From: Bdellovibrionales bacterium
Lineage (GTDB): Bacteria > Bdellovibrionota > Bacteriovoracia > Bacteriovoracales > Bacteriovoracaceae
Reading direction: 5' to 3'
DNA length: 5,328 nt
Assembly: GCA_005791855.1 (NCBI GenBank)
Contig: SXUH01000035.1
Span: forward strand, 1 to 5,328
Part shown: positions 1 to 4,601 of the stretch, piece by piece
Numbering within the stretch: the stretch's first letter is position 1
Layout of the letters: the number at the start of each line of letters is the position of its first letter
Notes under the pieces: generated by a model
What the model was told of the DNA's origin: nothing
The model's database searches: none
What the model saw: the letters and a program-made list of their open reading frames with translations, nothing else
Program-made: the position numbers and the translations under genes

Positions 1-204
1 CTGGATCCGAACCTCCGTTCCCTTCGCGGTCACGGTCTGGATGTCCTTCGCACCGAGGTCGTCCAGGGTCTTGATGATCTCCATGGACCTGGTGAGGTAA
101 GAAATTTCCGATGCCTGGATGAAGAGCTTGTTCTGCGGCTGGGAGCAGGCAAGAGCGCGTTTGCTGCTAAATGTAACGAGCGCGAGGAATAAAATCGCTT
201 TCAT
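1..204 (-). CDS. Exported protein of unknown function, 5' part only
   Basis: This gene starts at ATG 202-204 and stays open to the left edge, giving 68 residues with the C-terminus missing. The start is supported by AGGAG placed 7 bases before it (CAGGAGACTCACC-ATG). The protein begins MKAILFLALVTFSS, then KR, then ALAC at residues 17-20. That resembles a signal sequence cut either at ALA|C by signal peptidase I or at Cys20 as a lipoprotein; neither fits cleanly, because the lipobox lacks Leu at -3 and two basic residues sit just before the cleavage site. The visible mature part is hydrophilic and mixed-charge, with the segment SMEIIKTLDDLGAKDIQTV, and I recognise no family. The gene diverges from the dsbB-like gene across a 69-base gap. 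I am confident it is a gene and that it is exported, but I have no functional call. Confidence 0.7.
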   Translation of the reverse strand, partial: MKAILFLALVTFSSKRALACSQPQNKLFIQASEISYLTRSMEIIKTLDDLGAKDIQTVTAKGTEVRIQ

Positions 205-273
205 GGTGAGTCTCCTGCTTTCATTTACTAACAAATGGACTAGACTTTGTACACGCCTACAGAAAGGGTTCAG
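205..273. promoter_or_regulatory. Divergent intergenic region between the exported protein and the disulfide operon
   Basis: These 69 bases separate two divergent starts and should carry both promoters. On the plus strand, TAGACT at 241-246 is a possible -10 (4 of 6 matches to TATAAT), but there is no good -35 at the right distance. AAGGG at 264-268 is the probable ribosome binding site for ATG 274. On the minus strand the AGGAG of the left gene is clear. The middle of the gap is AT-rich (TTTACTAACAAAT). No operator-like palindrome stands out. Confidence 0.35.
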
Positions 274-702
274 ATGGGTACGGAGAGAAGCTGGAATCTA
301 ATTTTCATAAGCTGGTTCGTGGCGAGTGTGGCTACGCTGGGGAGCCTGTTCTTCAGCGAGGTGATGAAGTACCCTCCCTGCGTGCTGTGCTGGTACCAGC
401 GGATCTGCATGTACCCGCTGGTGGTGATCCTGCTCCTGGGCCTCTTCCCCCTCGACGGGAAGGTCCTCCGGTACGCCAGCCCGCTCGCCCTCATCGGCGC
501 CGGCGTCGCCTCCTACCACAACCTCCTCTACTACAAGATCCTGCCCCAGAGCGCCGCTCCCTGCAGCCAGGGAGTGTCCTGCACCAGCGTGCACATCGAG
601 TGGTTCGGGTTCGTCACCATCCCACTCCTCTCCCTCGTCGCCTTCGGCTCGATCCTCGTCCTCCACCTCTTCGCCTACAGGAGTTACCGTCATGAAAAAT
701 AA
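274..702 (+). CDS. DsbB/BdbC-like disulfide bond formation membrane protein
   Basis: The product is a 142-residue integral membrane thiol oxidase. It is predicted to reoxidise a partner thioredoxin-fold protein and pass the electrons to quinone. Four membrane spans are visible, at about residues 9-28, 44-60, 65-88 and 112-134. After the first span comes the family signature PPCVLCWYQR (Cys36, Cys39, Arg43). The loop before the last span has a second pair, Cys97 and Cys103 (C-X5-C), as in the BdbC branch. The length matches BdbC-type proteins and is shorter than E. coli DsbB. I chose ATG 274 because AAGGG lies just upstream. An in-frame TTG at 247 would add nine polar residues and lacks a ribosome site. 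The last 11 bases overlap the DsbA-like gene, which is its likely redox partner. The family call is firm; the exact partner is inferred from context. Confidence 0.9.
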   Translation: MGTERSWNLIFISWFVASVATLGSLFFSEVMKYPPCVLCWYQRICMYPLVVILLLGLFPLDGKVLRYASPLALIGAGVASYHNLLYYKILPQSAAPCSQGVSCTSVHIEWFGFVTIPLLSLVAFGSILVLHLFAYRSYRHEK

Positions 703-1333
703 AGTCCTCATCGTCTCCGCCGCCGCGGTCCTCCTGGTCCTCGGCTTCTTCCTTGGCCGGGGCCAGTACAAGTCCAGCGAGAGCGCGCGCGTGAGCGACG
801 TCCTCACCACCAGCGGGAGCACGCTGGTGCGAGACTACTCCCCGGTCCTCGGCGAACCCAACGCCAAGGTCACGCTGGTGGAGTTCCTGGACCCCGAGTG
901 CGAGAGCTGCCGGCTCGTCTACCCGCACGTGAAGAGTCTCCTGAAGGAGTTCCACGGGAAGCTCCGGCTCGTCGTCCGCTACGCTCCCTTCCACGGCAAC
1001 TCCCGGTTCGCCATCAAGATCCTCGAGGGAGCGAGGCGCCAGGACAAGTACTGGCAGGCGCTGGACGTGCTCTTCAACTACCAGCCGCAGTGGGGAAGCC
1101 ACCACGACCCGAACCCGGAACGGATCTGGGGCTACCTTCCGGACGAAGGGATCGACGTCGAACGGGTGCGGAAGGAGTTCACGGACCCCGCCATCGAGAA
1201 GATGATCGAGCAGGAGATCGCCGATGGCCAGGAGCTGGGCGTTCGCCAGACACCGACGTTTTTCGTCAACGGGAAGAAGCTCGAAGAGCTGAACCTCGAG
1301 GGCCTGCGGGCGGCGATCGAGAAGGAACTCTAG
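692..1333 (+). CDS. Membrane-anchored DsbA-family thiol:disulfide oxidoreductase
   Basis: This 213-residue protein has one N-terminal hydrophobic segment (residues 5-22) ending in FFLGRGQ. It lacks an obvious signal peptidase site, so it is probably a membrane anchor with the rest periplasmic. The thioredoxin-fold domain starts near residue 51: the strand KVTLVEFLDPE leads into the redox motif CESC (Cys70, Cys73), an alpha-helical insertion spans about 100-180, and TPTFFVNG (187-194) holds the cis-proline, Pro188. These are DsbA/BdbD-type features. The CESC dipeptide differs from the CPHC of classical DsbA. ATG 692 is preceded by AGGAG at 679-683. The reading frame begins 11 bases inside the dsbB-like gene, so the two are probably translationally coupled and form an oxidation pair. 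The gene ends convergently, sharing four bases with the next gene. Confidence 0.9.
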   Translation: MKNKVLIVSAAAVLLVLGFFLGRGQYKSSESARVSDVLTTSGSTLVRDYSPVLGEPNAKVTLVEFLDPECESCRLVYPHVKSLLKEFHGKLRLVVRYAPFHGNSRFAIKILEGARRQDKYWQALDVLFNYQPQWGSHHDPNPERIWGYLPDEGIDVERVRKEFTDPAIEKMIEQEIADGQELGVRQTPTFFVNGKKLEELNLEGLRAAIEKEL

Positions 1334-1638
1334 ACGTTCCGGTAGTAGATGTAGCCCACGAGAGCGGCGATCATGGCGACGAAGAGGATTCGCTTGGGCC
1401 AGGACGTGAGATCCATCATGGATTCGTGGCCCTTGCTGAAAGCGGCGTCTAGGATGCAGAGGGCGTGGAAGACCAGACCGGGCCAGAAGAAGGCGTAGTA
1501 CCCGCCGGCCACCAAGGCCGCCCAAAAGATTCCGGGCATAACTTGGTCTTTCATCATCTGCCCGAGTCCGGGGAGCATCATGCTCCAGATGGCGGCCAGA
1601 GAATTAGAAGTTTTATAATCGACTGGATTTTCTTGCAT
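1330..1638 (-). CDS. Small TM2-like membrane protein, function unknown
   Basis: This 102-residue protein is mostly hydrophobic. Residues 13-27 read SLAAIWSMMLPGLGQ. The LPGLGQ turn followed by a short polar stretch (MMKDQ) and a second span (about 35-52) is typical of TM2-like and DUF5683-like small membrane proteins. There is a third hydrophobic stretch at 54-66 (LVFHALCILDAAF) and a last span at about 84-98, ending YIYYRNV. The function of such proteins is generally unknown, and I infer none. The start at ATG 1638 has no Shine-Dalgarno sequence, but it sits exactly where transcription from a good minus-strand promoter should begin. A later start at Met20/21 would delete part of the first span and is less likely. 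Its stop codon shares the palindrome CTAG (1330-1333) with the convergent DsbA-like gene. Confidence 0.75.
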   Translation of the reverse strand: MQENPVDYKTSNSLAAIWSMMLPGLGQMMKDQVMPGIFWAALVAGGYYAFFWPGLVFHALCILDAAFSKGHESMMDLTSWPKRILFVAMIAALVGYIYYRNV

Positions 1639-1644
1639 GGATAG

Positions 1645-1674
1645 ATCTTAGGTCCTCGGGGTGCGCCATGTCAA
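1645..1674 (-). promoter_or_regulatory. Sigma-70-type promoter of the TM2-like gene, probably leaderless
   Basis: Read on the minus strand, a perfect -35 hexamer TTGACA (1674-1669) is followed by 18 bases and TAAGAT (1650-1645; 4 of 6 matches to TATAAT). Only six bases, CTATCC, separate the -10 from ATG 1638. Transcription should therefore begin at or within a base or two of the start codon, which agrees with the missing ribosome binding site. The call rests on sequence match alone. Confidence 0.5.
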
Positions 1675-1694
1675 GTTCTTCATACGAAAACAAG

Positions 1695-1724
1695 GTGGCA
1701 TGGCGCTTGGGTCTCTTCTATATT
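1695..1724 (+). promoter_or_regulatory. Possible promoter of the LysE-family gene
   Basis: On the plus strand, GTGGCA (1695-1700, 4 of 6 to TTGACA), an 18-base spacer and TATATT (1719-1724, 5 of 6 to TATAAT) lie ahead of the exporter gene. The expected transcription start near 1731 leaves a very short leader that still contains GGAGG at 1737-1741, correctly spaced before ATG 1747. The -10 is good and the -35 is weak. The promoter is back-to-back with that of the TM2-like gene inside a 108-base divergent gap. Confidence 0.35.
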
Positions 1725-1746
1725 CCAAGGACCACCGGAGGATTTC

Positions 1747-2451
1747 ATGAACAGCGTTTTTCTTGAAGGCCTATTCCTGCAGGCGAGCCTCATCTTCGCC
1801 CTCGGAGCACAGAACATCTTCGTGCTCGAATCCGGAATGCGGCGCCAGTACCATCTAACGGTGTCCTTCGTGTGCTTCCTCTGCGACTTCCTGATGATCA
1901 TGCTCGGGGTGGCCGGCGCCGCCACTCTCTTCTCGAGCTTCCCGCAGCTCAAGATCCTCGTCGGAATCATCGGCGTGGCCTTCCTCTTCCAGTACGGCTT
2001 CAGCAAGGTCTTCCTCCCGACGGAGGGCCCGGGCGCCGCCGACGTCCTGACGGAGCAGAAGAACCTCAAGCGCAGCATCCTCCTCGCCGTCACCTTCAGC
2101 ATCCTCAACCCGCACGCCTACCTCGACGCCTTCATCCTCATCGGCGGCTACTCGACGAAGTACGGGGACCAGAACAGCCGGATCCTCCTGGGCCTCGGGG
2201 CCGCCTGCTTCTCCGGGATCTGGTTCTACGCGCTCTCCTCGGCGTCGTCCCTGATGAAGCCGCTCCTCGCGAGCTCCGTGCGCATGCGGAAGATCATGGT
2301 GACCGCGGGCCTGGGCCTCATGTTCCTCTCCGGAAAACTGGGGCTGGACGTCTACGGCTGGATCACCGAACAGACCCATCCGGAGATCATCAAGGCCGCG
2401 TTCCACTACCCGATGCCGCCGAGTTCGCTCTTCACCACTATCTTGTACTAG
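1747..2451 (+). CDS. LysE/ArgO-family amino-acid exporter
   Basis: The product is a 234-residue inner-membrane exporter, about the size of Corynebacterium LysE. Family members expel basic amino acids (lysine, arginine) using the membrane potential, though the superfamily also exports other amino acids. The N-terminal signature is clear: ALGAQNIFVLESGMRRQYH (residues 18-36) corresponds to the conserved GxQN-FVL-G-RRQ of LysE/ArgO, followed by CDFLMI (46-51). The central motif SILNPHAYLDAFILIG (118-133) matches the conserved NP-YLD segment. About six hydrophobic spans are visible, with a charged loop at about 91-109. The last 30 residues (after DVYGWI) form a polar tail. ATG 1747 has GGAGG at 1737-1741. 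No LysG/ArgP-type regulator is present in the window. The family call is firm; the substrate cannot be read from the sequence. Confidence 0.9.
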   Translation: MNSVFLEGLFLQASLIFALGAQNIFVLESGMRRQYHLTVSFVCFLCDFLMIMLGVAGAATLFSSFPQLKILVGIIGVAFLFQYGFSKVFLPTEGPGAADVLTEQKNLKRSILLAVTFSILNPHAYLDAFILIGGYSTKYGDQNSRILLGLGAACFSGIWFYALSSASSLMKPLLASSVRMRKIMVTAGLGLMFLSGKLGLDVYGWITEQTHPEIIKAAFHYPMPPSSLFTTILY

Positions 2452-3301
2452 CCCCGGATTTCTTCCAGCGGAGGAAGGCCTCGATGAACTCCCGGGAAGC
2501 GATGTGCTTCCCGAGGTCCTGGCCTAGCTTCCGGACGGCGTCCTGGTAGAAGTCGACCTCTTCCTCCGCGGATGCGAACTCCTGATGGATCGGCATGCGC
2601 GTGCGCCAGAAAGGAAAGCGGGCGAGGTAGTGGGGGAGGTAGGCCGCGAGGTCCGTCGCCGAGGTCGGCATGAGGCCGATGGAAATGTGCATGGATTCGG
2701 TCTGGGTTCGGGCGACGTGCCACCACCCGGAAGGGATGTAGAGCCAGTCCCCGGGCTCGAGGGTGACCTTGATCTCCACCGGGGTCTTTTCCTTCTCGTA
2801 GCCGAGGTCCTTCGGGATCGAGCTCACCAGTGGGTTGGGGTGGATGGTGTTGGGTCTGATGGTGTAGCTCTTGCTTCCCACGGTCTGGATGATGAAGACC
2901 TCTTCCACGTCGTAGTGCCAGCCGAAGGCGTTGTGCTTGTCGGGGGTGCAGTAGAGCTGGATGTCCACCTTCGTGTGGAAGGAGTTCTGGAAGTCCGTCG
3001 CGAGGGCCCGGAGGGCCTTGGACGACTCTTCGGCGAAGCGGACGAGGATGGTGTGGCCCCGCCCGTGGTGCGCCCGCACTTCGTCGAAGGTGAGCTCCAC
3101 GTAGTCCTTGATCACCTTACCGTCCTGGACGATCCGCAGGACCGACTTGTTCTCCTTCACGATGTCTTCCACCACCTTCCAGTTCAGAAGGTGCGTGAGG
3201 GACTGGGCCCCGTGGGGCCTTGAGAAGGGGAGCTTGGTGAAGTTCTTTTCTAGGAAGCTCCGGCGGGGATCTTCGCCCAGGAGCTGCTCGAGGATTTTCA
3301 T
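2438..3301 (-). CDS. Cupin-4 (JmjC-type) 2-oxoglutarate/Fe(II) oxygenase
   Basis: This 287-residue protein belongs to the cupin-4/JmjC-like group that includes the ribosomal oxygenases (E. coli YcfD/RoxA, human MINA and NO66). These enzymes hydroxylate protein side chains using 2-oxoglutarate, oxygen and iron. The opening SFLEKNFTKLPF (15-26) is the usual N-terminal helix. The iron ligands are visible: GWHYDVEEVFIIQ gives His129 and Asp131, and PGDWLYIPSGWWHVA gives His195. Lys144 in VGSKSY lies where the family often binds 2-oxoglutarate; that assignment is inferred. At 287 residues it is shorter than YcfD (about 370), so the C-terminal part is reduced. The start ATG 3301 has only a weak ribosome site (ACGGACCACC). 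The start lies 13 bases beyond the preceding terminator, so its promoter is unclear. Its end overlaps the exporter gene by 14 bases. The target protein is unknown. Confidence 0.88.
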   Translation of the reverse strand: MKILEQLLGEDPRRSFLEKNFTKLPFSRPHGAQSLTHLLNWKVVEDIVKENKSVLRIVQDGKVIKDYVELTFDEVRAHHGRGHTILVRFAEESSKALRALATDFQNSFHTKVDIQLYCTPDKHNAFGWHYDVEEVFIIQTVGSKSYTIRPNTIHPNPLVSSIPKDLGYEKEKTPVEIKVTLEPGDWLYIPSGWWHVARTQTESMHISIGLMPTSATDLAAYLPHYLARFPFWRTRMPIHQEFASAEEEVDFYQDAVRKLGQDLGKHIASREFIEAFLRWKKSGASTR

Positions 3302-3314
3302 GGTGGTCCGTTAG

Positions 3315-3350
3315 AAATAAGAAGGGCCCACCAGGTGGGCCCTCTTATTT
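3315..3350 (-). terminator. Intrinsic terminator after the lipoprotein gene
   Basis: A long inverted repeat pairs AAATAAGA-GGGCCCACC with GGTGGGCCC-TCTTATTT, with one unpaired A and a 3-5 base loop. On the minus strand the GC-rich stem is followed by a T-rich run (TTCTTATTTCT), which is a typical rho-independent terminator. It sits 25 bases past the lipoprotein stop codon. The near-symmetry means it could also work on the plus strand, but no gene is transcribed toward it from the left. Confidence 0.9.
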
Positions 3351-3374
3351 GAATGCTAGAGACTCAAAATTTGC

Positions 3375-3599
3375 TTATTGAGCAGGAGCAGCTTCAGCTG
3401 GAGCGGCTTCAGCAGGAGCAGCTTCAGTGTTAGTTGTTCCGGTAGCGTCAGCTGGAGCAGCTTCAGGAGCTGGCTCAGTAGCTGGAGCAGTTTGCTCTAC
3501 AGTTGTTGTGGAAGTTTCAGTTGAAGCACCTTCTTCTTTCTTGTTACAAGCAACTGAAAGAACCATGAGGGCCGCAGCGAGAACGAAATACTTAGACAT
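3375..3599 (-). CDS. Small Ala/Pro-rich lipoprotein
   Basis: This gene encodes 74 residues. MSKYFVLAAALMVLSVAC is a lipoprotein signal peptide with the lipidated cysteine at position 18, followed by NKKEEG. The mature part (57 residues) is low-complexity: a Thr/Ser/Glu-rich stretch, then Pro/Ala/Glu-rich sequence ending in three tandem EAAPA units. It would be disordered, probably a flexible envelope-attached tail. I recognise no family, and such sequences give unreliable homology. The start is well supported by AAAGGAG placed six bases before ATG 3599. Codon use (GCT, ACT, GTT, GAA) differs from the C/G-ending codons of its neighbours, consistent with high expression or a different history. 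It is followed by a strong terminator and preceded by an AT-rich leader, so it is probably transcribed alone and strongly. Confidence 0.85.
   Translation of the reverse strand: MSKYFVLAAALMVLSVACNKKEEGASTETSTTTVEQTAPATEPAPEAAPADATGTTNTEAAPAEAAPAEAAPAQ
3381..3425 (-). repeat. Three tandem 15-base units encoding EAAPA
   Basis: Three in-frame 15-base units lie at 3381-3395, 3396-3410 and 3411-3425. The outer two are identical (GAAGCTGCTCCTGCT); the middle one differs at two synonymous third positions. A separate copy (GAAGCTGCTCCAGCT) lies at 3450-3464. All encode EAAPA in the lipoprotein tail. Unit number could vary by slippage without changing the frame. Confidence 0.9.
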
Positions 3600-3749
3600 A
3601 GAATTCTCCTTTTTGAATCATCCATAATGATGATCTTAATTCTTGATAAGATTGCCTATAAATTTAACTAACAAATTTTGTCATCGCAAGACTTTTGACT
3701 CATTTAATTCAAAGGTTTGATGCAGTCAAAAAACTTACACTGCAAAGGG
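3600..3749 (-). promoter_or_regulatory. AT-rich leader and promoter region of the lipoprotein gene
   Basis: These 150 bases hold no gene and are about 27% GC by hand count. The ribosome site AAAGGAG (3606-3612 read in reverse) is clear. Several overlapping weak promoter matches occur on the minus strand, for example TTGCGA-17-TAAATT and TTGACT-16-TTAAAT; none is clearly best. An inverted repeat, ATCTTA (3633-3638) and TAAGAT (3647-3652) with an 8-base loop, would lie in the 5' leader and could form a small hairpin. The region also contains the end of transcription from the upstream aspartoacylase-like gene, without a convincing terminator. Confidence 0.45.
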
Positions 3750-4601
3750 CTAGAAATTTTTGGATACTTTTCTGCAAAGGCTGAAGGCCAATTGCTGCGG
3801 ATAGTAGGCGGCTTCATTGATGAATATTGGATACAGCTCTTCAGTGGTAGAGAGCGAAATTTCCTCTCCTGAGAACTTCTTAAACGGCGTGTAGTTCCCA
3901 TTCACCGGGATGAAATCTTTGCTCTGGAACTCCGGATGGATGTAGCCATCCAGCTCACCTTGATCATTTTTCGGGTAGTAAATATCGCTTGTTTCTTCGA
4001 AAAGAGTAATTCTCCCTGAAGAGAATTTCTCCTGATTTGAGAGTGCGGCGAAGATCCCGCGCAGGACCTCCAGGGTCCCTTCGAGGGCCTTCCCGTTCAC
4101 CACGCCGTTGGCCACCGGGCCCACTTCGATCATCATTCCAAATTCAGACTGGGAAGCCAGGTATTTTTTCTGATCGTCGGGAGAGCCGATGACACGGCAG
4201 CTTGGGAGTCTTTGAGTCAGCTGAGCCGCGACCCATAAGTTCAGCGGATGGTAGTTGGTGAGGATGACCGTGTTCCCCATGTTGGCCGTGGTGGTGTGCA
4301 GGTCGATCACAAAGCAGGGCCTGCGCCCGATGAGGGTCCGGATCTCCCGCGCTCGGTTGTGCTCGTAGGAGCGGGGCCTCTCTTCCGCGAGGAACTGGAA
4401 GGCGCGGTTGAGGTCTTCGTCCTTGAAGCGCTTGTTGAGCTTGAAGGCCTCCGGGTTCGAGAAGTGGAACTCGCAGCTGAGCTCCGGGAATTCCTTCCGG
4501 AGCTGCTCCGCGAACCGCTCCACCGCGTAGACCCCGGTCCACTCGTTGCCGTGGGTTCCGCCGAAGACCAGCACGTCGAGGACCGTCGCTCCGAAGGTCA
4601 C
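3750..4601 (-). CDS. Aspartoacylase/succinylglutamate desuccinylase-family zinc hydrolase
   Basis: This 283-residue zinc-dependent amidohydrolase resembles the M14-like AspA/AstE family, which splits N-acyl groups from aspartate or glutamate. Visible motifs: GGTHGNEWTG with zinc ligands His17 and Glu20; NKRFKDEDLNRAF with Arg58, Asp63, Asn65 and Arg66 for substrate binding; IDLHTTTANMGNT with zinc ligand His102; and MIEVGP with catalytic Glu159. Near the C-terminus, NEAAYYPQQLAF matches the aspartoacylase ending. The match is closer to ASPA than to AstE. By spacing, the position of human Arg168 is Ala149, which could alter specificity. The start is GTG 4601, supported by GAGGAG five bases upstream inside the preceding gene; GTGA overlaps the ligase stop, so translation is coupled. 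From about residue 190 on, GC content drops sharply. The family call is firm; the substrate is unknown. Confidence 0.9.
   Translation of the reverse strand: MTFGATVLDVLVFGGTHGNEWTGVYAVERFAEQLRKEFPELSCEFHFSNPEAFKLNKRFKDEDLNRAFQFLAEERPRSYEHNRAREIRTLIGRRPCFVIDLHTTTANMGNTVILTNYHPLNLWVAAQLTQRLPSCRVIGSPDDQKKYLASQSEFGMMIEVGPVANGVVNGKALEGTLEVLRGIFAALSNQEKFSSGRITLFEETSDIYYPKNDQGELDGYIHPEFQSKDFIPVNGNYTPFKKFSGEEISLSTTEELYPIFINEAAYYPQQLAFSLCRKVSKNF

Noticed and set aside
247..273. TTG at 247 as an upstream start of the dsbB-like gene.
   Set aside because: There is no ribosome site before it, and ATG 274 has AAGGG at a good distance and gives the usual family length.
614..1525. Long open frame on the minus strand opposite the DsbA-like gene.
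   Set aside because: Its product is Arg/Leu/Asp-rich with no motif, and it is antisense to a gene with clear motifs. High-GC coding sequence produces such frames.
2585..3223. Long plus-strand open frame opposite the oxygenase gene.
   Set aside because: The product is a Val/Gly/Asp-rich shadow with no domain, and the oxygenase motifs on the other strand explain the sequence.
227..3676. The 10-base word ACTAACAAAT occurs at 227-236 and 3667-3676, in both cases upstream of a minus-strand gene for an exported protein.
   Set aside because: About a dozen chance 10-base matches are expected in 5.3 kb, the distances to the start codons differ (about 22 versus 67 bases), and both sites are in AT-rich gaps.
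3721..3744. TGCAGT/ACTGCA inverted repeat just past the aspartoacylase-like stop, considered as a terminator.
   Set aside because: The stem is only six pairs, the T-run lies in the 12-base loop, and no T-rich tract follows the stem on the minus strand.
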